Assembly (NCBI GenBank): GCA_023100825.1
Contig: CP095846.1
Span: 372,001 to 436,000, forward strand
Source of the DNA: Nocardioidaceae bacterium SCSIO 66511
GTDB taxonomy: Bacteria; Actinomycetota; Actinomycetes; Propionibacteriales; Nocardioidaceae
Direction: 5' to 3'
DNA length: 64,000 bases
The notes under the pieces are model-generated. The model did not search any database and was not told where the DNA came from. It saw nothing but the letters and a program-made list of their open reading frames with translations. How positions within the stretch are numbered: the first letter of the stretch is position 1; each line of letters begins with the position of its first letter. Positions 43,118 to 51,284 of this stretch are shown in pieces. A program made the translations under genes and the position numbers.

Positions 43118-45366
43118 AACGCGTCGGGACCCTGGCGACGGGTGTCGTTCTGCAGCACTCCGGCGTTGCCGTTGCCGCCGTTGTTCCCGTTGCCGCCGTT
43201 GTTCCCGTTGCCACCGTTGTTCCCGTTGTTGTTGTTATTGCCGCCACCGTTGTTGCCGTTGTTGTTGTTATTGCCGCCGTTGTCCTCGGGCGGCGGCGGA
43301 GCGTACGGGGTGTCGTCCGGCGCCTGGCCGAGTCCGCCAGGGGCATGGAAGCTCCGGTCCGGAAGCCACTTCTGGATGACGCTCATCGACTTGAACCACA
43401 TCGGGCCGGCCAGAGAACTACCACCGACCTGGTCGAACGAGATGTACGAGCCGCGGAGCGAAACGCCGGAAAGGGTGTCTTGCGTGCCATCCTTGTTCGC
43501 TCCGGCGAGCATCGAGGCGGTCACCAGGTTGGGCGTGTAGCCCATGTACCACACGGCCTGGTTACCCGTGGTGGTTCCCGTCTTCGCCGCCGATGGCTGA
43601 TTGAGGAGCAGCGAGGAACCAAACCCGCTCGGAGACTGGACGTAACCCAGCATCTGGTTCATCGTGTCGGCGGCCGCCTTGGGCATGACGCGCTTGCAGT
43701 TGGGCTTGTAGTCCTTGACCACTTCACCGTCGCGATCAGTGATGCGCGACACCGGGTGCGGCGCACAGTACTTGCCTCGTGCCGGGAACGTGGCGTACGC
43801 CGCGGCCATGTCGAGCGGGCTGACATCGACCACGCCCAAGGTGAACGACGGCACCTCCTGCCGCTTTGGGAAGTCGAGGCCAACCGCTCGCGCCATCTTC
43901 GTCGTGCGACAAAGTCCGACAAGTTTCTCTAGTTGTGCGAAGTAGGTGTTGACCGATTGCGGAAGTGCGATCGACATCGGGAACCCGCCAGCGCCAGTTG
44001 AGTTGCTCACGGGCCAAGATCCAGTGCCATCGCCATCACAAGTCGTATAGGAACCGGCGGGCATGTAGAGGTCTTGTGGCGAGTTGAAGTATGTGCTGGA
44101 GGGATAGCCGGCTTTCAGCGCTGCCGCCGACGTGAACGCCTTGAACGTCGAGCCCGCCTGGAAGCCGTTCGCTCCGCCGAGATTCTTCGGCACCGTGTAG
44201 TTGATGTACGTCTGCCCGGCCTTGGCGTTGTTGCCCATCGGCCGGGACTGCGACACGGCCCGTACCTCGCCGGTGCCGGGCTCGACGGACGCCTGTGCGC
44301 CGATCGCCTCATCGGTTGCACCGACGGTGCTCATGACCGCTCTGTCGGTCGCCTTCTGGAAGCGCGGGTCGAGGTTCGTCTCGATGGTCAGCCCGGAGGT
44401 GTCGATCGCGGTGCCGCGCTCCTTCGGCGTGTCACCGAACTCCGGATCCTGCAGCAGGTAGCGGCGTACGTAGTCGCAGTAGAACGGCGCGACCGTGCTG
44501 ACGCAGCCGTTGCTGTAGTTCGTCGGCTTGAGCAGCAGCGGTTTGCTGATCAGCTTCTCGGCCTTCTTGTCCTCGATCTTGCCGAGCTCGGCCATCCGCG
44601 CGAGGACGGTGTTACGCCGGGTCAGCGCGGTCTGCGGGTACTTCGTCGGGTCGTACGCGACTGGGTTCTTGACCAGGCCGGCAAGGGTCGCGGCCTGACG
44701 CGCATCCAGATCGGACGGCGCGACCGAGAAGTAGTGCCGGGCGGCCGCGTCGATGCCGTACGCGCCGTCACCGAAGTACGCGATGTTCAGGTAGTTCTCG
44801 AGGATTTCCTTCTTGGTGTGGTTCTGCTCGTACGCCATCGCGTACTTGAGCTCGCGCAACTTGCGGCCGTAACTGTCGTCGATCGCAGCGAGGCGCTCCT
44901 TCTTGGTGTCCGCCTGCTGCACCAGGATCATCTTGACCAGCTGCTGGGTGATCGAAGAGCCGCCCTGCACGGAGTTGCCGATCGTATTGCTGACGAATGC
45001 TCGGAACGTGCCCTGCACATCGATCGGGCCGTGCTCATAGAACCGGTAGTCCTCGATGGACAAGATGGCGTCCTGCATGACCGGAGCGATCTTCTTCAGC
45101 GGGACACTCTTGCGGTTCTGTTTGTAGAAGTACGCGATCGTCTTGCCGTGTACGTCCTTGACAACGGTACGCTCCGGCGTCGGCTGCTCACGGAGTGCTA
45201 AGGGCAGGCTCTTGAACCCGTCGGCGACGCTGTTCGTACCCATGCCGAGCAGGCTCGCGACCGGGATCAGGAGTCCGGCGACGAGCACGCCGCAGAACAC
45301 GCTCACGAGCGCCATCACCGATACGGTTCGGAGCGCGCCCATGCCGTTGTCATTACGCGTAGGCAT
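43096..45366 (-). CDS. Class A penicillin-binding protein (transglycosylase/transpeptidase)
   Basis: A 756-aa bifunctional peptidoglycan synthase. A membrane anchor lies at about residues 10-40. The GT51 domain has the catalytic Glu in SIEDYRFYEH and GGSSITQQLVKM. The transpeptidase domain has the Ser motif STFK in AGSTFKAFTSA, SVN in PQSVNTYF and KTG in AAKTGTTTGNQ. It builds glycan strands and cross-links them at the cell surface. The C-terminus is a 50-residue Asn/Gly-rich low-complexity tail (blocks of GGNNNNN and GNNGGN) encoded by repeats at about 43162-43285. The ATG at 45364-45366 precedes the anchor. The gene is divergent from the WhiB gene. Confidence 0.95.
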   Translation of the reverse strand: MPTRNDNGMGALRTVSVMALVSVFCGVLVAGLLIPVASLLGMGTNSVADGFKSLPLALREQPTPERTVVKDVHGKTIAYFYKQNRKSVPLKKIAPVMQDAILSIEDYRFYEHGPIDVQGTFRAFVSNTIGNSVQGGSSITQQLVKMILVQQADTKKERLAAIDDSYGRKLRELKYAMAYEQNHTKKEILENYLNIAYFGDGAYGIDAAARHYFSVAPSDLDARQAATLAGLVKNPVAYDPTKYPQTALTRRNTVLARMAELGKIEDKKAEKLISKPLLLKPTNYSNGCVSTVAPFYCDYVRRYLLQDPEFGDTPKERGTAIDTSGLTIETNLDPRFQKATDRAVMSTVGATDEAIGAQASVEPGTGEVRAVSQSRPMGNNAKAGQTYINYTVPKNLGGANGFQAGSTFKAFTSAAALKAGYPSSTYFNSPQDLYMPAGSYTTCDGDGTGSWPVSNSTGAGGFPMSIALPQSVNTYFAQLEKLVGLCRTTKMARAVGLDFPKRQEVPSFTLGVVDVSPLDMAAAYATFPARGKYCAPHPVSRITDRDGEVVKDYKPNCKRVMPKAAADTMNQMLGYVQSPSGFGSSLLLNQPSAAKTGTTTGNQAVWYMGYTPNLVTASMLAGANKDGTQDTLSGVSLRGSYISFDQVGGSSLAGPMWFKSMSVIQKWLPDRSFHAPGGLGQAPDDTPYAPPPPEDNGGNNNNNGNNGGGNNNNNGNNGGNGNNGGNGNNGGNGNAGVLQNDTRRQGPDAFGLTGLW

Positions 45367-45459
45367 GACTACGAGGGTACGCGACGCCACGATGCGTGTC
45401 GCATCCCGCGATCCGTGGCCGGAAATGGCCCGTTCGGACTATGCGAAATGGTCCGCGAC

Positions 45460-45511
45460 GGTCTGCCGTCTGTGGCGCAGACCACGTAAGTTCATCGTCG
45501 GCGCGACGATG
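45460..45511. promoter_or_regulatory. Two small inverted repeats upstream of the WhiB gene
   Basis: A 7-bp inverted repeat (45460-45466 with 45477-45483) and a perfect 8-bp one (45493-45500 with 45504-45511) sit in the gap between the PBP and WhiB genes. Possible operators; no regulator is known. Confidence 0.35.
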
Positions 45512-45558
45512 CGCCACCGGGAGGCCATGGGAGCCGGCCTCAGAGGGGCGATAACACA

Positions 45559-45867
45559 ATGACGTGGACCGATGACTGGGCGCGTTCGGCAGCCTGCCGT
45601 TCTCAGGGCCCGGATGCGTTGTTCGTACGCGGGGCTGAGCAGAATCGCGCGAAGCAGGTGTGCCGGGCGTGTCCGGTACGCGCGGAATGCCTGGCCGAGG
45701 CGCTTGACAACGAGATCGAATGGGGAGTCTGGGGCGGCATGACCGAGCGGGAGCGCCGGGCGCTGCTCCGTCGCCGTCCGAACGTCACCTCGTGGCGGAC
45801 TCTGCTTGAAGCGGCCCGTGAGGAGTCCGCCACGGCCCCTTCGGCCGGCGCCAAACGCGCCAGCTAG
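45559..45867 (+). CDS. WhiB-family iron-sulfur transcription factor
   Basis: A 102-aa WhiB-like protein. The four cluster cysteines are Cys13, Cys35, Cys38 and Cys44 (CRACPVRAEC in the middle). The turn motif GVWGGMTERERR at residues 56-67 is diagnostic. The basic C-terminus (ALLRRRP) contacts DNA. WhiB proteins bind the primary sigma factor and respond to redox or nitric oxide. Which WhiB subclass it belongs to cannot be settled here. The start ATG at 45559 has GAGGGGCG upstream. The stop codon abuts that of the convergent ArsA gene. Confidence 0.96.
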   Translation: MTWTDDWARSAACRSQGPDALFVRGAEQNRAKQVCRACPVRAECLAEALDNEIEWGVWGGMTERERRALLRRRPNVTSWRTLLEAAREESATAPSAGAKRAS

Positions 45868-47085
45868 CTACGAAGCGAGCTGTTCGCCGATACGGCGCAG
45901 CCCGTCGAGATCGTGGACGTCGCCGGCCAAAGCCGGCACCGGCGCGATGGGTACGTCCGGATGGGCGCCCGCAAACCGGCGCCGTAACCGTTGCTCTCTT
46001 GCCTGCGCGCGTACCCGGTCGGCGTGAATGCGCAGCAGGGCCGCGACCACCGGCCCGTCGGCGGTGTCGGCGTCGTCGAGCCGGCGAGCGACCGACTCTG
46101 CTTCGGCGTCGTCGACGGCATCGGTGCTCGGTGTGGTGACGCGGTTGAGTACCAGACCGGCGAGCGGCATCCGCTCCTCTGTCAGGCGTTCGACGAAGTA
46201 CATGGCCTCGCGTAGCGCGTCGCGCTCCGGTGACGCCACGACCACGAATGCCGTCTCGGGCGCCTGAAGTAGCGCGTACGTTGCCTCCGCTCGCTGGCGA
46301 AACCCGCCGAAGAGTGTGTCGAAGGCCGCGACGAAGGTCTGAACGTCGGTCAGGATCTGTGCCCCGAGCACCTTGTTCAGGGCGGCTGTGACCATGCCGA
46401 ACCCGGCGGTCAGGAACCGCGCCGGTCCGCGCGCCGGCGTCAGCAGCAGTTTGATGAACCGGCCGTCCAGCAGCGACGACAGCCGTTCGGGTGCGTCCAG
46501 GAAGTCGAGCGCCGACCGCGACGGGGGCGTGTCGACGACGATGAGATCCCAGCGCCCGTCCTCGACGGCGTCGGCGTGCAGCTGGCCGAGCTTCTCCATC
46601 GCCATGTACTCCTGGGTGCCGGCGAAAGAGCTCGACAACGCGACGTAGAACGGGTTCTGCAGGATCTGGCGGGCCTTCTCCTCCGATGCGTGTGCTTCCA
46701 CGACCTCGTCGAACGTGCGCTTCATGTCGAGCATCATCGCGTCGAGCGAACCGCCGTCCGAGCCCGCGCCGGCAACCGGCCGAGGGACGTTGTCGAGCTC
46801 GGTCAAACCCATGGACTGTGCGAGTCGACGTGCCGGGTCGATGGTCAGCACGCATACCTTGCGGCCCTGCTCCGCGGCGCGTAGCGCTAGTGCCGCGGAC
46901 GTGGTCGTCTTGCCGACGCCGCCCGAGCCGCAGCACACGATGATGCGGGTGTCACGGTCGCTGATCAGCGCATCTGCGTCGAGTTCATCGCCCGAAGAGC
47001 TACGGCCCGGACGGCTCCACTCGCCGTACCGATGCCGCTCCCGGGGCGTGCCCGCGCGAGGCGACGTACGTGAACGGGGGCTCAT
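45868..47085 (-). CDS. ArsA-like ATPase, second of a pair
   Basis: A 405-aa P-loop ATPase of the ArsA/GET3 (SIMIBI) class. After a 40-residue basic N-terminal tail, the deviant Walker A is GSGGVGKTTTSA and the signature LIVVDTPPSRSALDFLDAP. The ArsA halves here resemble the Mycobacterium tuberculosis Rv3679-Rv3680 pair, a predicted anion-transport or tail-anchored-protein ATPase complex. No ArsB or arsenic genes are present, so an arsenic role is unlikely. The ATG at 47083-47085 overlaps the upstream gene by 4 bp, so the two subunits are co-translated. Confidence 0.9.
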   Translation of the reverse strand: MSPRSRTSPRAGTPRERHRYGEWSRPGRSSSGDELDADALISDRDTRIIVCCGSGGVGKTTTSAALALRAAEQGRKVCVLTIDPARRLAQSMGLTELDNVPRPVAGAGSDGGSLDAMMLDMKRTFDEVVEAHASEEKARQILQNPFYVALSSSFAGTQEYMAMEKLGQLHADAVEDGRWDLIVVDTPPSRSALDFLDAPERLSSLLDGRFIKLLLTPARGPARFLTAGFGMVTAALNKVLGAQILTDVQTFVAAFDTLFGGFRQRAEATYALLQAPETAFVVVASPERDALREAMYFVERLTEERMPLAGLVLNRVTTPSTDAVDDAEAESVARRLDDADTADGPVVAALLRIHADRVRAQAREQRLRRRFAGAHPDVPIAPVPALAGDVHDLDGLRRIGEQLAS

Positions 47086-48050
47086 CCGATGCCCTCCTCG
47101 CCGAGGATGGCCGCGAGCCGGTAGATGCCGCCGAGGTCCACGTCGTCGGGCAGCTGCGGGAGTTCATGCACCGGGCGGTCGATGGAGGCGAGGGTCGCGC
47201 GTTGTTCGTTCTGCAGGTCCTGGCGCTCCACATCGGCGGCACCCTCGGCGAGCAGGGCGTCGGCGACCGGCCCGTCTGCGGGTAGCCCCTCGGTTGCGAG
47301 CGCCTTTCGTACTGCCGCGCTGTCGAGCTCGGCGAATCGCGTACGCAGATCCGGGTCGAGTGGCGAGTGGCGTACCTGGTTGACGAAGATCCGGCCGACC
47401 GGAAGCTCTGCCTCGCGTAGTTCGGCAATGCCGTCGAGGGTCTCTTGCACCGGCATCTCTTCGAGCACCGTGACGATGTGTACTGCGGTCCGCTTCGCAC
47501 GCAACAGCGACATGATCGAGTCGGCCTGCCGCCGGATCGGTCCGACCTTCGCCAGCCCGGCGACCTCGCTGTTGACGTTGAGGAAGCGCGCGATGCGCCC
47601 GGTCGGCGGGGCGTCGACCACGACGGCGTCGTACACGAATTCGCCGTCGGACTTGCGGCGGCGCACTGCCTCGTAGACCTTGCCGGTGAGCAGTACGTCG
47701 CGTACGCCGGGAGCGATCGTGGTGGCGAAGTCGATGATTCCGAAGCGGTCGAGCGCCTTACCCGCACGGCCGAGCCGATAGAACATCGAGAGGTACTCCA
47801 GCAGCGCTGCCTCGGCGTCGATCGCCAGCGCGTACACCTGGCCGCCGTCGGGGCTCGAGGCGACGAGACGCTCCTCGTACGGCAGTGGGGGAACGTCGAA
47901 GAGCTGCGCGATGCCCTGGCGCCCCTCGACCTCACACAGCAGCACATGCCGGCCCTCTCGCGCGAGTGTCATCGCAAGAGACGCGGCGACCGTCGTCTTG
48001 CCGGTGCCGCCCTTGCCGGTGATGATGTGCAAGCGCTTGCGGGGTGCCAC
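47082..48050 (-). CDS. ArsA-like ATPase, first of a pair
   Basis: A 322-aa SIMIBI ATPase with deviant Walker A TGKGGTGKTTVAA at about residues 11-23 and the switch segment YDAVVVDAPPTGRIARFL. The final third is shorter than that of its partner and seems to be a partner-binding region. It overlaps the second ATPase gene (ATGA). The pair probably forms a heterodimer. It starts with GTG at 48048-48050. It is 9 bp downstream of the alpha/beta-hydrolase gene. Confidence 0.9.
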   Translation of the reverse strand: MAPRKRLHIITGKGGTGKTTVAASLAMTLAREGRHVLLCEVEGRQGIAQLFDVPPLPYEERLVASSPDGGQVYALAIDAEAALLEYLSMFYRLGRAGKALDRFGIIDFATTIAPGVRDVLLTGKVYEAVRRRKSDGEFVYDAVVVDAPPTGRIARFLNVNSEVAGLAKVGPIRRQADSIMSLLRAKRTAVHIVTVLEEMPVQETLDGIAELREAELPVGRIFVNQVRHSPLDPDLRTRFAELDSAAVRKALATEGLPADGPVADALLAEGAADVERQDLQNEQRATLASIDRPVHELPQLPDDVDLGGIYRLAAILGEEGIG

Positions 48051-48059
48051 GGGTCGAGC

Positions 48060-48827
48060 CTATGCCTTAGCCGTCGACGCCACTGCGTCGCGGACCACCG
48101 GCCAGACGGTTGTCAGAGGATCGATCAGCGCGAAGTGCTCGACCCCCGCAAGCTCGCGCAGTGTCGTGACGCCGAGGCCCCGCGAGTGCTCGATCGGGAC
48201 ACGCTGATCTTCCGTGCCGTGCAAGATGACCGTCGGCGGTTGCAGCGCCCCGAGTCTCTTGGCGAGGTCGGCGTCGGCGAACTCGGCCGGTCGCTCCGCG
48301 GGACTTCCGCCGAGCAGTGCTTCGACTGCACCCTCGTCGAGGTCTTCGGCGTACGCGCGGGTGAGGTCGGCTACCGGAGCGAGCGCAACAACCCGCTCGA
48401 CACTGGTAGGCGCCGTGAGTGCCCACCACAATGCGAGGTGGCCGCCGGCGGAGTGGCCGATCAGCCGGTACGGCCTTGCCGCGACGCGTCCGTTCACGGA
48501 CTGTGCAATGAGACCCGGCAGCGCGTCGCGTACTGCTTCGATGTCGGCGCGCATGTCGGGCCAACGGGCACCGGGCGTACGCCGGTACTCGGGTGTCGCG
48601 ACGACGTAGCCCTCGCGGCGCAGCGCGTCGGCGAGCGGGCGGGTGTGTACGCGATCGACCGCGTCACGCCAGAAGCCGCCGTGCACGAGCACGATGAGCT
48701 CTTCGGGCTCGTCGCCGGCTGGTAGGTGGATGTCGACGACGTGGTCGGCGCCGTCGCCGTACGCGAGAACGAGGTCGGGGGCCGGCGCAGGGCGAGTGAG
48801 TACGGCACGCGGATCGGGTGACGTCAT
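48060..48827 (-). CDS. Alpha/beta-hydrolase (kynurenine formamidase/BD-FAE-like)
   Basis: A 255-aa esterase-type hydrolase. The oxyanion-hole segment is LVHGGFWRD near residue 50, the nucleophile Ser is in GHSAGGHLALW near 122, the Asp is in HGTEDQRVP and the His in VEHFALIDP. The HGGFW and GHSAGGH combination resembles formamidase and carbohydrate-esterase-like BD-FAE enzymes. The actual substrate is unknown. I chose the ATG at 48825-48827; a longer open frame reaches into the divergent DUF4177 gene and is rejected. It shares a 42-bp promoter gap with DUF4177. Confidence 0.8.
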   Translation of the reverse strand: MTSPDPRAVLTRPAPAPDLVLAYGDGADHVVDIHLPAGDEPEELIVLVHGGFWRDAVDRVHTRPLADALRREGYVVATPEYRRTPGARWPDMRADIEAVRDALPGLIAQSVNGRVAARPYRLIGHSAGGHLALWWALTAPTSVERVVALAPVADLTRAYAEDLDEGAVEALLGGSPAERPAEFADADLAKRLGALQPPTVILHGTEDQRVPIEHSRGLGVTTLRELAGVEHFALIDPLTTVWPVVRDAVASTAKA

Positions 48828-48869
48828 AGGTCCAGGATGACGCAGTTGGCGATGAAGTATCGTCGCCGC

Positions 48870-49028
48870 ATGACCCAGTGGGAATACCTCACCGCCCCTG
48901 TGCTGGTGCACTCGACGAAGCAGATTCTGGACAATTTCGGCTCTGAGGGTTGGGAGCTCGTGCAGATCGTGCCGGGCATGAACCCGGAGAACCTCGTCGC
49001 CTACTTCAAGCGTCCCAAGGAGGGCTGA
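48870..49028 (+). CDS. DUF4177 small protein
   Basis: A 52-aa protein matching the DUF4177 family: WEYLTAPVLVHSTKQILDNF, then GWELVQIVPG. It is a compact beta-alpha-beta unit of unknown function. The ATG at 48870 starts the conserved domain. Its stop codon shares one base with the RidA ATG. Confidence 0.88.
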   Translation: MTQWEYLTAPVLVHSTKQILDNFGSEGWELVQIVPGMNPENLVAYFKRPKEG

Positions 49029-49489
49029 TGGCAACCCCAGAAGAGCGCCTCGCCGAGCTCGGCCTGTCTGTGCCCGAGGTCGTGCCGCCGGTTGCGGCGT
49101 ACGTCCCGGCTCTTCGTACCGGCTCATACGTCTACACGGCGGGTCAGGTGCCGCTGCGCGACGGCAAACCGGTCGCGACCGGGAAGGTCGGCGCAGAGGT
49201 CACGCCCGAGGTTGCGTACGAGTGCGCACAGCAGTGCGCGCTCAATGCGATCGCAGCGTTGGCGACACAGGTCGACAACCTGTCGCAGGTCGTACGCATC
49301 GTCAAGGTGGTGGCCTTCGTGGCGAGCGCACCCGACTTCACCGGTCAGCCGGGTGTCGCGAACGGCGCGAGCGAGTTCTTCGGCAAGGTCTTCGGTGATG
49401 CAGGCGTGCACGCGCGTAGCGCCGTCGGCGTAGCCGCGCTTCCGCTCGACGTACCCGTCGAGGTCGAACTCATCGCCGAGGTCCGGTAG
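49028..49489 (+). CDS. RidA-family protein (YjgF/YER057c/UK114)
   Basis: A 153-aa RidA-like protein, in the longer subgroup. SYVYTAGQVPLRDGKPV near residue 33 and VANGASEFFGKVFGDAGVHARSAVGVAALPLDVPVEVE near the end are typical. The catalytic Arg in HARSAVG is conserved with RidA deaminases of reactive enamines/imines. Coupled to DUF4177 by a one-base overlap and 10 bp before the Nudix gene, so it is part of a compact operon. Confidence 0.9.
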   Translation: MATPEERLAELGLSVPEVVPPVAAYVPALRTGSYVYTAGQVPLRDGKPVATGKVGAEVTPEVAYECAQQCALNAIAALATQVDNLSQVVRIVKVVAFVASAPDFTGQPGVANGASEFFGKVFGDAGVHARSAVGVAALPLDVPVEVELIAEVR

Positions 49490-49499
49490 CAAGCGCGTC

Positions 49500-50309
49500 A
49501 TGCGCGTACCACTGCCTCCGAGGCTGCGCGAGCACGTCACCGGGCGTACGGGCGATCCCGTACACCCGGTCGACGCGGCGACGGTCGTCCTGCTGCGAGA
49601 TGGCGCGGACGGCGTCGGGGCGTACTTCCTGCGGCGGCAGCGCAGCATGGCGTTCGCAGCGGGCATGTACGTGTTTCCCGGCGGTCGGGTCGATCCCCGC
49701 GATGCGGACGTCGACGTCGACTGGGTCGGACCGCCGCCGGCGGAGTGGGCCGAGCGGTTCAGCTGCGACGAGGCAACCGCACGGGCACTCGTGTGCGCGG
49801 CGGTGCGGGAGACGTACGAGGAGTCCGACGTACTTCTCGCCGGCGATGCGTCGCAGGTCGTCGCCGACGTGACGGGAGACGGGTGGGAAGCCGACCGCGC
49901 GGCACTGGTCGCGCATGAGCTCTCGCTCGCGGAGATGCTGACTCGCCGAGGGCTGGCCGTACGTGCCGACCTGCTCGCGGCGTGGACGCATTGGATCACG
50001 CCCGCGTTCGAGCCGCGCCGGTTCGATACGCGGTTCTTCGTTGCCGTGTTGCCGGACGGGCAACGCACGCGCGACGTGAGCACCGAGGCGGACCGAGTCG
50101 AGTGGCTGCCGTTGTCCGACGCGCTCCGGAGGGAAGAGCGCGACGAGATCGCGATGATGCCGCCGACCTGGGTGACGTGCCGCGACCTGGCGGCGCTCGG
50201 CTCGACCGCCGAGGTACTGAAGGCCGCGCCTGAGCGGCCGATCATTCCCGTCGTGCCTCGCTTGGTCGAGGACGCCGGGGAGTACTTCCTGGAGACGGAG
50301 CTGCCATGA
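49500..50309 (+). CDS. Nudix-fold hydrolase with divergent Nudix box
   Basis: A 269-aa protein with a Nudix-like fold: AATVVLLRDG near residue 27, MYVFPGGRVDP near 56, and AAVRETYEESDVLL near 100. The usual REUXEEXGU motif ends in SDV here, without the Gly, so metal-dependent catalysis may be altered. Long insert between the GG and RE parts. The family occurs widely beside the MBL-fold gene in actinobacteria. It overlaps the next gene by 4 bp. Confidence 0.88.
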   Translation: MRVPLPPRLREHVTGRTGDPVHPVDAATVVLLRDGADGVGAYFLRRQRSMAFAAGMYVFPGGRVDPRDADVDVDWVGPPPAEWAERFSCDEATARALVCAAVRETYEESDVLLAGDASQVVADVTGDGWEADRAALVAHELSLAEMLTRRGLAVRADLLAAWTHWITPAFEPRRFDTRFFVAVLPDGQRTRDVSTEADRVEWLPLSDALRREERDEIAMMPPTWVTCRDLAALGSTAEVLKAAPERPIIPVVPRLVEDAGEYFLETELP

Positions 50310-51076
50310 GCTGGTCTGGTGGACGGTTCGGTGAGCGCGCCGAGTGCGTACTAGCGCACAACCCGGGGATCATGACGCTCGACGGTACGAACACCTGGGT
50401 GTTGCGAGAGCCGGGTGCCGCGCGGTCGGTCGTGGTCGACCCTGGTCCGCCGGAGGCCGCGCATCTCGACGCCGTGGCGGATGCGGCTGGTTCGGTCGCC
50501 GTCGTGCTACTGACGCACCGGCACCTCGATCACTCGGAGGCGGCCGCGGCGTTCGCTGCCCGGATGGGGTGCGAGGTGCGGGCGGTCGACGCTTCCTTGC
50601 GTACTGCTGGATCCGGGCTCGACGACGGGGAGCGGATCGAGGTCGACGGGCTGGTCATCGAAGTCGTCGCGACTCCGGGGCACACCAGCGACTCGGTGAG
50701 CCTGCTGGTCGAGTCCGACGGCGCCTTGCTCACGGGCGACACCGTGCTCGGCCGTGGCACGACCGTTGTGGCCCAGCCCGACGGCGACCTCGGCGCGTAC
50801 CTCGACTCGCTGCGGCTGCTGCGGCGCCTCGTCGACGAGCGCGGCGTACGTCGGCTGCTACCCGGACACGGGCCGGTTATCGACGACCCCGCCGGCGTAC
50901 TCGACGGCTACCTTGCGCATCGCGCCGAACGGTTGGAGCAGGTGCGCGCCGCAGTCGCCGCCGGCGCCGTCTCCGCCCGTGATGTGGTCGAGCGGGTGTA
51001 CGCCGATGTCGACGAATCACTCTGGCCCGCCGCAGAGCAGTCGGTCGCCGCGCAGCTCGCGTACCTCCAGCGCTGA
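50306..51076 (+). CDS. MBL-fold hydrolase (LACTB2-like)
   Basis: A 256-aa metallo-beta-lactamase-fold protein. The metal motif is THRHLDHSE near residue 72, with TPGHTSDS and LLTGDTVLG and LLPGHGPVI completing the metal site. A C-terminal winged-helix-like tail (SARDVVERVYADVDESLWPAAEQSVAAQL) is typical of the LACTB2 group, which acts as a nuclease or thioesterase. Translationally coupled to the Nudix gene. The first inverted repeat of the flanked AbiEi-like gene starts 77 bp after its stop. Confidence 0.9.
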   Translation: MSWSGGRFGERAECVLAHNPGIMTLDGTNTWVLREPGAARSVVVDPGPPEAAHLDAVADAAGSVAVVLLTHRHLDHSEAAAAFAARMGCEVRAVDASLRTAGSGLDDGERIEVDGLVIEVVATPGHTSDSVSLLVESDGALLTGDTVLGRGTTVVAQPDGDLGAYLDSLRLLRRLVDERGVRRLLPGHGPVIDDPAGVLDGYLAHRAERLEQVRAAVAAGAVSARDVVERVYADVDESLWPAAEQSVAAQLAYLQR

Positions 51077-51153
51077 TTGCTCAGCCGCCTTCCGATCCGG
51101 TGGTTCGCGGGCCGCGTGCCCGTGCGGTGCGCTGCCCTCGTTTCTCCCCCTTT

Positions 51154-51212
51154 TTTTGTATCTATCGCGCATAGCTCCAATAGGTTTGTACCTGTGCGTG
51201 ATAGATACAAAC
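51154..51212. repeat. Left inverted repeat, itself a hairpin
   Basis: Inverted copy of 52263-52321. It also forms its own stem (51155-51171 with 51195-51211, 17 bp, one G-T pair). The T-run is on the 5' side and the A-run on the 3' side, which is opposite to an intrinsic terminator. A run of C5T7 precedes it. Confidence 0.92.
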
Positions 51213-51284
51213 GCGCCGGCCGGTAGTCCACAGGGTTATCCACCGTACGACCCGCAGATCGTACGGGCGCGGAGTCGGCGCAGC

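Noticed and set aside
45868-48050. Arsenic resistance operon
   Set aside because: The two ATPases are ArsA-like, but there is no arsB, arsC, acr3 or arsenic-type ArsR next to them; the pair matches the general actinobacterial ArsA-like complex.
48828-49127. N-terminal extension of the alpha/beta-hydrolase
   Set aside because: The open frame continues upstream but runs antisense through the DUF4177 gene and into RidA; the ATG at 48827 fits the fold.
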